Positions 1 to 7,847 of a DNA stretch of 64,000 bases are shown here, in pieces. The DNA is from Rhizocola hellebori (lineage in GTDB: Bacteria; Actinomycetota; Actinomycetes; Mycobacteriales; Micromonosporaceae), in contig NZ_BONY01000006.1 of the NCBI RefSeq assembly GCF_016862955.1, forward strand, positions 148,524-212,523, read 5' to 3'. The notes under the pieces are model-generated. The model was not told where the DNA came from. It made no database searches and saw only the letters and a list, made by a program, of their open reading frames with translations. Numbering within the stretch: the stretch's first letter is position 1; each line of letters starts with the position of its first letter. The translations under genes and the position numbers were made by a program.

Positions 1-129
1 TGCGATCGCGCTGAGCACCCGCGTCGCCAGCAGCGAGTCGCCGCCGAGGGCGAAGAAGTCGGACTCGGTGCCGACCTCGCCGGTCTCCAGCACCCTGCGG
101 AAGATGTCGGTTACGCCGTCAACCATCAT
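1..129 (-). CDS. peptidyl carrier protein (NRPS thiolation domain), partial
   Basis: The reverse strand encodes a protein start that runs off the left edge. After about 26 residues it reads FFALGGDSLLATRVLSAI, the classic phosphopantetheine attachment site, with the serine of GGDSL carrying the arm. The ATG at 129 overlaps the stop of the adenylation gene as ATGA, so the two are probably translationally coupled and work as a pair: the adenylation enzyme loads an amino acid onto this carrier. It could be free-standing or the start of a larger NRPS module; the window end hides which. Confidence 0.85.
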   Translation of the reverse strand, partial: MMVDGVTDIFRRVLETGEVGTESDFFALGGDSLLATRVLSAIA

Positions 130-1580
130 GGATGGGCCTCCTTGAGTCCACGGCGGTCGACTTTTCCGCTCGTGGTGTAGACAAGTTCGGTCACGATGCG
201 GATGCGGCTGGGAATGAGGTGGGCCGGCACCCTGATGCGCAGGAAATCGATGATGTCGATGTCGAGCTTTGCCGGGGCGTGTGGCCTGGGCACCACGTAG
301 GCCACCAGCGCGGTGTGGTCGGCGACGGTGTACCCGGTGACGGCGACCTCGCTGACCCCGGGATGCGCCGCTATCTGTGCTTCGACCTCCGCCGGATCCA
401 CCCGGATGCCACGGATCTTCACCTGGTGATCTATCCGGCCGTCATGCAGCAGCACCCCGCCGGGGCCAACGCTGACGCGGTCGCCGGTGCGGAAGAAACG
501 TCCGGAGTGGACGGTCACGAAGCGGGCGGCGGTGGCGTCGGGCCGCCCCAGATAGCCATCGGCCAGCGAAGGCCCGCCTATCAGCAGCTCGCTTTCTTCG
601 CTGATCAGCTGCATGACATGGGGCAGTGGGCTCCCGATCGGTACCGGGAAAATGGGGCCCGGCAAATCGATGGCGTGAGTAATGAGGGTGGTTTCGGTGC
701 AGCCGTAGGTGTTCAGCAAACGGATCGACGCGGTGGGCAGCTTGGCCCAGTCCGCCAGCCGAGTCGGGTTGACCGCCTCCCCACCGATGATCACCAGCCG
801 GACCATCGGCGGAAGCTCGGCCTGCTCGTCGGTCAGAAAGTGCACCAGCTCATGCCAGAACGCGGTCGGCAGGTTCACCACGGTGATCTGTTCGATGGCG
901 AGCATGCGCAGGAAACGGGGAAACGAGCCGGTATGCGCCTCGCTGTGGAAGACCAGCGTCGCGCCGGCCGTCAGCGTGGGCAGGATCTCCTCGAAACAGG
1001 TGTCCCAGTTCAACGAGGCGAATTGCAGCACTCGATCGCCCGGGACGATGTCGAACAGTTCCCGCAGCGACGGCACGGTCGTGCCGATGGCGCGCCGCGA
1101 GGTGATCACGGGTTTGGGCTCGCCGGTGGATCCCGAGGTGAACAGGCAATAGGCCGGTGAGTTGGGGGCCGCCCACATCACCCGTCCCGCCTCGGGATCC
1201 GCCTGAATTTCCGCGAGCTGAATTGCTTCGATGCCTGGCGGCAGGGCCAGACCTTCTTGTGACGCAAGCACTTTGTTACACCCGGCGGCCGCCAGCATGG
1301 CGCGCTGGCGCTCCTCCGGAAAGGCGGGATCGATGGGGCAATAGGCCCCGCCGGCCGCCCAGATTCCGAACAACGCGACAACTGTCCCCGGTGAATGGGT
1401 GGCGTAGGTCCCGACCATCCCCGGTAGCGGGCCGAGACGCTGCGCTACGGCCTGGGCGAGCGAGCTGAGCTGAGAGTAGCTGAGCGTCTGTCCATTATGG
1501 ACAATTGCCAGACGCCCCGGATGCTTCTCAGCAACCTCCGTGAGCTCATCAACCAGGTCGGTCTTAAGCATGGAAGTCAT
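126..1580 (-). CDS. stand-alone NRPS adenylation domain (amino acid activation)
   Basis: A 484-aa ANL-superfamily enzyme, expected to activate an amino acid as the adenylate and transfer it to the adjacent carrier protein. Core motifs are in order: A3 LFTSGSTGEPKP near residue 145, A4 NWDTCFEE (with the usual binding Asp), A5 NTYGCTE near 292, A7 RTGDR near 368, A8 KIRGIRVDPAEVE near 390, and A10 TSGKVDRRGL near 472 with the catalytic lysine. Length fits a single A domain with no condensation or thiolation domain fused. It lies 27 bp after the AfsR-like regulator and overlaps the carrier gene by 4 bp, suggesting one transcript. The substrate cannot be read reliably by eye. Confidence 0.9.
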   Translation of the reverse strand: MTSMLKTDLVDELTEVAEKHPGRLAIVHNGQTLSYSQLSSLAQAVAQRLGPLPGMVGTYATHSPGTVVALFGIWAAGGAYCPIDPAFPEERQRAMLAAAGCNKVLASQEGLALPPGIEAIQLAEIQADPEAGRVMWAAPNSPAYCLFTSGSTGEPKPVITSRRAIGTTVPSLRELFDIVPGDRVLQFASLNWDTCFEEILPTLTAGATLVFHSEAHTGSFPRFLRMLAIEQITVVNLPTAFWHELVHFLTDEQAELPPMVRLVIIGGEAVNPTRLADWAKLPTASIRLLNTYGCTETTLITHAIDLPGPIFPVPIGSPLPHVMQLISEESELLIGGPSLADGYLGRPDATAARFVTVHSGRFFRTGDRVSVGPGGVLLHDGRIDHQVKIRGIRVDPAEVEAQIAAHPGVSEVAVTGYTVADHTALVAYVVPRPHAPAKLDIDIIDFLRIRVPAHLIPSRIRIVTELVYTTSGKVDRRGLKEAHP

Positions 1581-1607
1581 CGTGGCAACGATGACTTCGA
1601 AGTCGCT

Positions 1608-3404
1608 TCAGATCCGATAGGAATCCGCCACGCGCTGGCGCATCCACTCGTCGACGGCGTCCCGATCGACGAGTTCCGCGGCGCACCGGCGCGCAAACCT
1701 GCGAACTATGTCGTGAAAGCGATAGCGGTCCGGCCCGTCCTCGATGACCAGATGCACAGTGGTCAGCTCATCGAAAAGCTGCCGCATCCGGCGCACCGAG
1801 ATGTCCGCCTCCGCCGCGGTGGTCTGCAGGCACAGCGACGAGACGGGATACCGGCCCAGCCGGCCGAAAAGGTGCGCCGCGGCCGGGCTCAGCGACTGGT
1901 AGGCGCCGGCCAGCGCGGCGTGCACACTGCGCGGGTCATCGCCCAGCACCGGATCGTCGAGCTGTTCGGCCAGCTCGTCGGCGAACGAGTTCAGCGACTG
2001 CCAGGGTCGGGCCGCGAGCTTGCTGCCGGTGAGCCTGATCTCCAAAGGCCATCCGCCGCACCAGTGCACCACCCGGCCGGCCGCGGGATCGCGCAACCGC
2101 TCCGGGCCGGCTATCCGCGACAGCAGATCGTAGGTCGCTTCTACGCTCAGCGGCTCGATCCGCAGCGGCTGCACCGCATGGTGGGCCGCCAGCGCTACCA
2201 GCCTTCGGCGGCTGGTGGCCACCAACTGGCTTGCGGTCGTCGGGGGTACCAGTGGCAGCAGCTGATTCACCGAGCTGACATCGTCGGCGACGAGGAGAAC
2301 CCGCTTGCTGCTTATGAGCGTCCGGTAAAGAGCCGCCCTCTCGTCGTCGGTGACCGGGATATCGCCCTTTGCCACGCCAAGCGCGGCAAGCACCACGGCC
2401 AGTGCGGTTCCGGCCGGCATCGCCATCCCCGGCGCCCGGCCGTGCAGATCGAGGAAGATTTGCCCGTCCGGGTAGAGGTCGGCGATGGAATGCGCCCAGC
2501 GCACCACGAGCGCGGTCTTGCCCAGCCCGCCGAGGCCGGAGACCAGGAGCACCCGCGGCTCATCGGACTGCCGTTTGATCATCCGGGTGAGCGTGGCCAG
2601 CTCGCTGTCGCGCCCGGTGAAATGCCCGACGCTGGCGGGCAATTGGGCCGGCCGAAGCTCGGCGACCGGATCGGCCTGCGGCTGATAGACCAGCTCGCCA
2701 CGCAGGATGGTGGCGTGCAGGTTGCGCAGATCCGCGCACGGGTCGCTGCCGAGTTCCTCGGCGAGCCGTTCCCGAAGGGCCTGATAGGCCTTAAGCGCAT
2801 CGGCCTGCCGATTGCAGCGGTAGAGGGCAAGCATGAGCTGCCCGGCGAGCCGCTCGCGCAACGGGTTCGCTGACACGGTCGCGGTCAGTTCGCCGACCAT
2901 CTCGGCATGGTTGCCAACCTCCAGCTCGGCTTCGAACCTCTCCTCGAGCAGGCCCACCCGCTTCTCGCACAGGCGGGTTCGATCCACCTCGATTCCGGGT
3001 GCGGAGACCCCGTCGAGCGGTTCGCCTCGCCACAGGCTGAGCGCCTTTCGCAGGTATTGAGCCGTTTCGCCGGGGGACTTGGCGAGACGCCCTTGGCGGG
3101 CAAGGTCTTCACACTCGTCCAGGTCGATGGTGGTGCCGGCCGCGTCGAGTTGATAGCCCGGGTGGCGGGTTATCAGGGCCTCGCCGACCTTGCGGCGCAG
3201 CGTGGAGATGAGGCCCTGCACCCGCGAACGGGGCGAGGCCGGATGACGGTCTCCCCATAGGCAGTCGATGATCCTCTCGGTAGAGATGACGGTTCCCTTC
3301 GACAGCGCAAGCACTGCGAGCAGGTTTCGCTCCAGTGGCGCCAGCGTGATGCTTTCTCCCGATACCCGAACCTCGGTTGGCCCGAGCAGAGATACCTCCA
3401 ACAT
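1608..3404 (-). CDS. AfsR/SARP-like regulator with BTAD and NB-ARC domains
   Basis: About 598 aa. An OmpR-type winged helix (roughly residues 1-90), a BTAD helical domain (about 95-235), then an NB-ARC/STAND ATPase with P-loop GLGGLGKTAL near 290 and Walker B VLLVADDV. It ends shortly after the ATPase-associated winged helix and has no TPR tail, so it is shorter than full AfsR proteins (about 990 aa). I chose ATG 3404 (MLEVSLLGPTEV) because homology to SARPs begins there; an upstream in-frame start at 3449 adds 15 residues unlike the family. It precedes the A-domain and carrier genes and is the likely cluster-situated activator. Confidence 0.85.
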   Translation of the reverse strand: MLEVSLLGPTEVRVSGESITLAPLERNLLAVLALSKGTVISTERIIDCLWGDRHPASPRSRVQGLISTLRRKVGEALITRHPGYQLDAAGTTIDLDECEDLARQGRLAKSPGETAQYLRKALSLWRGEPLDGVSAPGIEVDRTRLCEKRVGLLEERFEAELEVGNHAEMVGELTATVSANPLRERLAGQLMLALYRCNRQADALKAYQALRERLAEELGSDPCADLRNLHATILRGELVYQPQADPVAELRPAQLPASVGHFTGRDSELATLTRMIKRQSDEPRVLLVSGLGGLGKTALVVRWAHSIADLYPDGQIFLDLHGRAPGMAMPAGTALAVVLAALGVAKGDIPVTDDERAALYRTLISSKRVLLVADDVSSVNQLLPLVPPTTASQLVATSRRRLVALAAHHAVQPLRIEPLSVEATYDLLSRIAGPERLRDPAAGRVVHWCGGWPLEIRLTGSKLAARPWQSLNSFADELAEQLDDPVLGDDPRSVHAALAGAYQSLSPAAAHLFGRLGRYPVSSLCLQTTAAEADISVRRMRQLFDELTTVHLVIEDGPDRYRFHDIVRRFARRCAAELVDRDAVDEWMRQRVADSYRI

Positions 3405-3534
3405 CGCAAACCCCAACCACTTACAGCTGATCCGACACACAGGCCACAATGATCTTTCTGCATGTGGCTATGTGATTAATGATTCTGATCGTGGTCTGAC
3501 GAGGGGTGTTTAAACAAGGCTGCCCAATAACTGT

Positions 3535-3563
3535 TTGACGGTTGTTCGGGTGGGCTCTAAGCT
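3535..3563 (+). promoter_or_regulatory. sigma-70-type promoter giving a leaderless mRNA
   Basis: TTGACG at 3535-3540 and TAAGCT at 3558-3563 are separated by 17 nt. The expected transcription start is about 3570-3571, exactly at the ATG (3571) of the HTH regulator, and no Shine-Dalgarno precedes that ATG. This supports ATG 3571 over the upstream in-frame TTG at 3535, which is part of the -35 box. Confidence 0.7.
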
Positions 3564-3570
3564 CCCCAAC

Positions 3571-4134
3571 ATGTCTTTGGGAGATGCGGAGCGGCAGGCC
3601 GCGCAGGCCCGAGTGCAGCTCAGGGCGCTGGCCCACCCGATGCGGCTGCGGATCCTGTCCCTATTGACCGGTGCCGAAATGACGGCCGCCGAAGTGTCGC
3701 GTGAGCTGGCGATGACCCACGCCAACGCCAGCTACCATCTTCGCCACCTGCACGCGGCCGACATCATCGAGGTGGCGGGGGAGGAACGCATCCACGGTGG
3801 CATCGCCAAGCGATACCGCTACGACCTTGAGCGCGATCTGGCGCGTCCCGATGTCCCGCCGCCCGCGGACGCCAAGCCGACCCGCGACCATCGGCTTATC
3901 TACGCCGCCTTGGCTTCCGAGCTTCAGCGCCGGGGCATGCTCATGCGCCGCCGCATCACCAATCACCTCACCGATGCCGAGCTGTGGGTCGATCCCGAGC
4001 AGTGGGCGCAAATCCGCAACCGCATCAGCGACGCCTCCGACGCCCTGCATCGTGCGGCGAAGCCGCCACGCAGCCCGGGAACCATTCGCGTCAACGCCAC
4101 CATCGCGCTTTTCGAGATGGAGCCAGGCCGATGA
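3571..4134 (+). CDS. ArsR-type helix-turn-helix transcriptional regulator
   Basis: A 187-aa protein. Residues about 15-80 form a winged helix (RALAHPMRLRILSLLTG, then AAEVSRELAMTHANASYHLRHL), as in ArsR/HTH_20 regulators. The recognition helix carries the NASYHLRHL pattern. The C-terminal half is longer than in minimal ArsR proteins and may bind a ligand. No cysteine metal-binding cluster is visible. Its stop overlaps the MFS start (ATGA), so it probably controls its own operon and the transporter in response to an exported compound. Confidence 0.85.
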   Translation: MSLGDAERQAAQARVQLRALAHPMRLRILSLLTGAEMTAAEVSRELAMTHANASYHLRHLHAADIIEVAGEERIHGGIAKRYRYDLERDLARPDVPPPADAKPTRDHRLIYAALASELQRRGMLMRRRITNHLTDAELWVDPEQWAQIRNRISDASDALHRAAKPPRSPGTIRVNATIALFEMEPGR

Positions 4135-5414
4135 CACCTCGATCCGATAACCTTGCCCCCTTTCGTTTTTCAGCTTTCCGGTACCTGACAGCAGGCCGTT
4201 TCATCACCATGCTGGGCAACGCCGTGGCGCCGATCGCCCTCGCCTTCGCGGTCCTGGATCTGACCGGCTCCGCCCGCGATCTCGGCCTGGTGGTGGGCGC
4301 CCGATCGCTGACCAATGTGGCGTTCCTGCTGGTGGGCGGCGTCGTGGCCGACCGTCTTCCGCGCCACCTGGTCATGGTGACCTCGGCCTTGACCGCCGCC
4401 TTCACCCAGGGGGCAGTCGCGTTCGTGGTGCTCGATGGCAGCGCGACCGTGCCGTTGCTGATGGGCCTGTCCGCGATCAATGGGATGGTTACCGCCTTCT
4501 CCATGCCTGCCTCGGCAGCCCTTGTGCCGCAAACGATCCCGCCCGAGCTGATCCAGCCCGCCAACGCGCTCAACCGGCTGGGCATCAACGCCGCGATGAT
4601 TCTCGGGGCGTCACTGGGCGGCGTTCTCGTCGCCGCGTTCGGCCCCGGCTGGGGCCTGGCCGTGGACGCCGCGAGCTTTGCCTTGGCCGCATTGGCTTTT
4701 TCGCTCATCCGCGTGCCTCGGGTGGCCCCGACCCGTCAGGCGCGCCATCCGCTGCGCGATCTGGTCGAAGGCTGGCGGGAATTCAGCTCGCGCACCTGGC
4801 TGTGGACGGTCGTGCTCGGCTTCACCCTGCTCAACTGCGCCCACGCGGCCGCCTTGGGCGTGCTAGGGCCGGTCGTCGCCGACGAGACGATCGGCCGTCA
4901 GGCCTGGGGTCTGGTCCTCGCCGCCGAAACCGCGGGCATGGTGCTGGGCGCCGTGATCGCCATCCGGCTGCGGGTCAACCGCTTGCTGCGGCTCGGTGTC
5001 ATCTGCATGCTGGGCGAGATCCCGCTGGTGGTGGCCATGGCCTACCAGCCCGCGCTGGCCGCTCTCATGCCGGCCGCGCTGATCGCTGGCATCGCCTACG
5101 AGCAGTTCGGCGTCGCCTGGGAATCGACGATGCAGCGCTACATTCCCGGCGAGATGCTGGCCCGCGTCTACTCCTACGACGCGCTGGGCTCGTTCCTCGC
5201 CATCCCGCTCGGCCAGACCCTCGCCGGTCCAGCCGCGCTGGCCTGGGGCGCCCGCAACACCCTGCTCATCGCGGCGGCGATCAACCTGGCCGGGGTCCTC
5301 GTCATGCTGCTGAGCCGAGACGTGCGCACCTTGCCCACCATGCCACCCGAGCCCGACAGCGCCCCCACCCCCACCGCCCCCACCGCCCCCACCGCCCTCA
5401 CCACCGCAAGCTGA
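4131..5414 (+). CDS. MFS transporter (drug-exporter type)
   Basis: A 427-aa membrane protein with about 12 hydrophobic segments, starting at the ATG that overlaps the regulator stop. The N-terminus (FRYLTAGRFITMLGNAVAPIALAFAVLDL) and the following GARSLTNVAFLLVGGVVADRLPRH match the MFS_3/enterobactin-exporter-like branch, where the GGxxxDRxxR loop is conserved. The last 35 residues are a Pro/Thr/Ala-rich tail coded by imperfect short repeats of CCCCCACCG. The paired ArsR-like regulator suggests inducible efflux. Substrate unknown. Confidence 0.88.
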   Translation: MTPRSDNLAPFRFSAFRYLTAGRFITMLGNAVAPIALAFAVLDLTGSARDLGLVVGARSLTNVAFLLVGGVVADRLPRHLVMVTSALTAAFTQGAVAFVVLDGSATVPLLMGLSAINGMVTAFSMPASAALVPQTIPPELIQPANALNRLGINAAMILGASLGGVLVAAFGPGWGLAVDAASFALAALAFSLIRVPRVAPTRQARHPLRDLVEGWREFSSRTWLWTVVLGFTLLNCAHAAALGVLGPVVADETIGRQAWGLVLAAETAGMVLGAVIAIRLRVNRLLRLGVICMLGEIPLVVAMAYQPALAALMPAALIAGIAYEQFGVAWESTMQRYIPGEMLARVYSYDALGSFLAIPLGQTLAGPAALAWGARNTLLIAAAINLAGVLVMLLSRDVRTLPTMPPEPDSAPTPTAPTAPTALTTAS

Positions 5415-5458
5415 CTTCCCTTTGCCGCTGCGCCTCCATTGACGGCCAGATCCCCACC

Positions 5459-5645
5459 GGCCGCCTTGCCGTCGCTGGGTGTTGGCGTCTCGGCCCCGCC
5501 CGCCGCTGTCGCGCCTGGATGGTCGCCCGTCGCTTTGCCGCGCGGGTTGTTGGCGTCCGGGCCGCGCGCCGCTGTCGCGGCTGGATGGTCGCCCGTCGCT
5601 TTGCCGCGCGGGTTGTTGGCGTCTGGGCCGCGCCGCTGTTGCGGG
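5459..5645. repeat. tandem repeat, about 66-bp unit, two full copies plus degenerate ends
   Basis: Copy 1 spans 5502-5567 and copy 2 starts at 5568; they differ at only a few bases. A degenerate partial copy lies at 5459-5501 and a third start is seen at 5632. Each unit contains TGGATGGTCGCCCGTCGCTT and GCGGGTTGTTGGCGTC. The unit is a multiple of 3 and stays open in several frames, but I see no start or ribosome site that would make it a gene. The gap 5415-5825 between convergent genes otherwise holds only the hairpin at 5691-5734. Confidence 0.85.
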
Positions 5646-5690
5646 TCGCTGAAGACGTCGTTTGCTGCGCCGGGCTTGGGGGGTCTACCG

Positions 5691-5734
5691 CACCTGCATC
5701 TCTGCCTCGCAGTCCTAACGCAGAGATGCAGGTG
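5691..5734. terminator. perfect 15-bp inverted repeat between convergent genes (likely bidirectional terminator)
   Basis: CACCTGCATCTCTGC (5691-5705) pairs perfectly with GCAGAGATGCAGGTG (5720-5734), leaving a 14-nt loop. It lies between the MFS gene on the plus strand and the SRPBCC gene on the minus strand. There is no U-tract, which is common for actinobacterial terminators. A related ACGTCTCTGCCGCACC sequence follows near 5804, so a dispersed palindromic repeat is the alternative. Confidence 0.55.
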
Positions 5735-5825
5735 GCACGGGAGTAGTGGGCAGGGCCTGGTGGAGCAGCGCGGGTGGGCGGGGGAGGGTCCACGGCACAT
5801 ACGTCTCTGCCGCACCCGCAGGGGG

Positions 5826-6302
5826 CTAGGACTGGTCGGTGACGGTCTCGGCGAAGCGGGCGAGGATGCCGTTCCAGCCGGAGTCGTCGCTGACGGCCGC
5901 GTAGGCGGCTTGGCCGGCGACCAGCCGGTCGAGGTAGCGGTGTTCCAGCTCCACCGTGGTCTGGCCCGGCTCCAGCTCGGTGAAGCGGACCTCGATCTCG
6001 CTGGCGCGCGCCGGATCGGCGTCGAATTCCCAGTTTCCGTTGATCTGCCAGGTGACCACGAGACGGTGCGGCGGCTCCCAGACCAGGACCCGACCCCAGT
6101 CGCATTCGCTGCCGTCCGTGCCGGCCTCGAACCAGCGGCCACCCACCTGAGGCTGCATGACGACATCGGCGAAGTCGGCTTGGCCGATGTGATAACCAGC
6201 CGGCCACCAGGTCGCCAGCGATTCGGTGAAGATCTTAAAAGCTCGTTCGGCTGGGGCGCCGACGGTGATTTTGCGTTGGATGGAAGGGATTGTGGTTGTC
6301 AT
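5826..6302 (-). CDS. SRPBCC (AHSA1/Bet v 1-like) domain protein
   Basis: A 158-aa single-domain START-like protein. The start at 6302 (MTTTIPSIQRKITV) overlaps the stop of the upstream ArsR gene as ATGA; the longer frame to 6371 lies inside that gene. Family features are the N-terminal APAERAFKIFTES helix, WWP, GGRWFEAGTDGSE, and the C-terminal GWNGILARFAE helix. These proteins bind hydrophobic ligands in a helix-grip cavity; actinobacteria very often pair them with an ArsR regulator. The ligand is unknown. Confidence 0.9.
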   Translation of the reverse strand: MTTTIPSIQRKITVGAPAERAFKIFTESLATWWPAGYHIGQADFADVVMQPQVGGRWFEAGTDGSECDWGRVLVWEPPHRLVVTWQINGNWEFDADPARASEIEVRFTELEPGQTTVELEHRYLDRLVAGQAAYAAVSDDSGWNGILARFAETVTDQS

Positions 6303-6625
6303 CGCTGCTCCTCGTCGAAATCCGTGTCGGCTTCGACCGCCTTCTGAAAAGCGGTGAGCGCATCGCCCCACACCTGATCCAGATAGGCCCGTAAAGCCGC
6401 TACCCCATGGGGATTGAGCTGATAGACGCGGCGGGTGCCCTCGGCCCGGTCGACCACGAGGCCGCCCTCCTTGAGCACGCGCAGATGCTGTGACACCGCC
6501 GGCCGGCTGACCGGCAGTTGCTGCGCCAGCTCGCCGACCGAATAGGCACGCCGGGCGAGCAACTCAAAGATCGCGCGGCGGGTCGGATCGCCGAGCAGGC
6601 CCAGCGCGTCTCCGTAAGTCCCCAC
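6299..6625 (-). CDS. ArsR-family transcriptional repressor
   Basis: A 108-aa winged-helix protein: LLGDPTRRAIFELLARR then SVGELAQQLPVSRPAVSQHLRVLKEGGLV, the textbook ArsR recognition helix, and a beta wing DRAEGTRRVYQLNP. There are no metal-binding cysteines, so it belongs to the non-metal branch usually linked to SRPBCC partners. The start is GTG 6625, placed 8 nt after a TAGACT -10 element, hence probably leaderless. The operator palindrome immediately upstream implies autorepression of the two-gene operon. Confidence 0.92.
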   Translation of the reverse strand: MGTYGDALGLLGDPTRRAIFELLARRAYSVGELAQQLPVSRPAVSQHLRVLKEGGLVVDRAEGTRRVYQLNPHGVAALRAYLDQVWGDALTAFQKAVEADTDFDEEQR

Positions 6626-6663
6626 GAACCGTAAGTCTAGACTTACGGAGCCGTGGACTTCAA
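6626..6663 (-). promoter_or_regulatory. leaderless promoter overlapped by a perfect 20-bp palindromic ArsR operator
   Basis: CCGTAAGTCTAGACTTACGG at 6629-6648 is a perfect palindrome. On the minus strand the -10 box TAGACT (6639-6634) sits at its centre and a -35 TTGAAG (6663-6658) lies 18 nt upstream, inside the end of the antiporter gene. The GTG start follows the -10 by 8 nt. An extra half-site CCGTAAGTC occurs at 6612-6620, just inside the coding region. A repressor bound here would directly block RNA polymerase. The antiporter stop codon (6643-6645) lies within the palindrome. Confidence 0.85.
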
Positions 6664-7833
6664 GCCCTCCGCCCGCCGCCGTCTGGCGTTGACGTATTTG
6701 GCAAGCGGCTCAACGCCTCTGGCGATGATCGGTCCTAGCACGGCGAGAATGAGCACGTAGGCGGCAGCCAGCGGCCCCAGCTCTGAGTTGACGCCGGCCG
6801 CCACGGCCAGCCCGGCGATGACGATGTTGAACTCGCCGTGCGGGGTCAGTGCCGCGCCCGCGCGGAGCCGTCCGGTGATCCCGATTCCGGCACGGCGGGC
6901 TGCCCACCAACCTGTCGCCATCTTGGTACCAATCCCGACCACGGCCAGCAGAGCGGCGACCCAAGCCACCGGCGGGAGCAGAGCCGGATCCGTCTGCAGT
7001 CCGAAAAAGACGAAGAACACGGCGGCGAACAGGTCGCGCAGCGGGCTGAGCAACTGCCTTGCGGTGTGTGCCAACGGCCCGGACAGGGCGATGCCCATCA
7101 AGAAGGCTCCCACGGCCGCGGACACCTGAAGATATTGGGCGACCCCGGCCACCAGCACGGTCAGCCCGAGCACCTTGAGCAGCACCACCTCCTCGCTGGG
7201 CGAAGCCACCAGCCGCTCGACCAGCGAACCGAACCGCAACGCGATGGTCAGGATGACGGTTATCGTGGCGGCCGCGATCGCCAGGGTGATCGATCCGGCC
7301 AGCAGCCCCGCTCCGGCCAGAACAGCGGTCAGGATGGGCAGATATATGGCCATGGTGAGGTCTTCGAAAACCAGCAGCGAGAGCACTACCGGGACTTCCC
7401 GGTTGCCCAGCCAGCCCAGGTCGGCCATGACCTTGGCGGTGATCCCGGACGAGGTCACATAGGTGATGCCACCCATGGCCACGGCCGCCACCGGCCCCCA
7501 GCCCAGCAGCAGCGCCACCACCACGCCCGGGGCCGCGTTCATGATGAGGTCGACCAAGCCGGCGGAAGCGTTGTGGCGCAAGGTGCTGACCAACTCGGCG
7601 GCCGTGTACTCCAAGCCCAGGGTGAACAGGAGAAGGATGACGCCGATCTCGGCCCCGGTCGCGGTGAACTCCTCGCTCGTGGTCAGCTCCAGCACCCCAC
7701 CGTGCCCGAAGGCCAGCCCGGCCAGCAGGTAGAGCGGAATCGGGGAGATGCTCCACCGCACCGACAGCGCGCCGAGCATGCCCAGCCCGAAGACGATGGC
7801 ACCGATCTCGATCAAGATCATGGCGCTATGCAT
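6643..7833 (-). CDS. monovalent cation/H+ antiporter, CPA2 (KhtU/KefB-like) membrane subunit
   Basis: A 396-aa protein with about 12-13 membrane segments of the Na_H_exchanger fold. Visible family signatures include GLAFGHGGVLELTTSEEF, EIGVILLLFTLGLEYTAAEL, AAVGAFLMGIALSGPLA and LTPHGEFNIVIAGLA, the last containing the conserved GEFN motif. It lacks the soluble TrkA-N/C domains fused in KefB/C; that role is filled by the separate KhtT-like protein 14 bp upstream. Expected role: potassium (or other monovalent cation) efflux in exchange for protons. ATG 7833 is used; ATG 7821 (MILIEIG) is a close alternative. Confidence 0.88.
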   Translation of the reverse strand: MHSAMILIEIGAIVFGLGMLGALSVRWSISPIPLYLLAGLAFGHGGVLELTTSEEFTATGAEIGVILLLFTLGLEYTAAELVSTLRHNASAGLVDLIMNAAPGVVVALLLGWGPVAAVAMGGITYVTSSGITAKVMADLGWLGNREVPVVLSLLVFEDLTMAIYLPILTAVLAGAGLLAGSITLAIAAATITVILTIALRFGSLVERLVASPSEEVVLLKVLGLTVLVAGVAQYLQVSAAVGAFLMGIALSGPLAHTARQLLSPLRDLFAAVFFVFFGLQTDPALLPPVAWVAALLAVVGIGTKMATGWWAARRAGIGITGRLRAGAALTPHGEFNIVIAGLAVAAGVNSELGPLAAAYVLILAVLGPIIARGVEPLAKYVNARRRRAEGLKSTAP

Positions 7834-7847
7834 GCCGCGGCGCCCGG

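Noticed and set aside
132..1160. Long plus-strand ORF opposite the adenylation gene
   Set aside because: Shadow frame in high-GC DNA; Gly/Arg/His-rich composition and all A-domain motifs are on the other strand.
5370..5403. PTAPTA-like repeats at the MFS C-terminus as a possible mobile repeat
   Set aside because: Simple low-complexity tail within one reading frame; no evidence for mobility.
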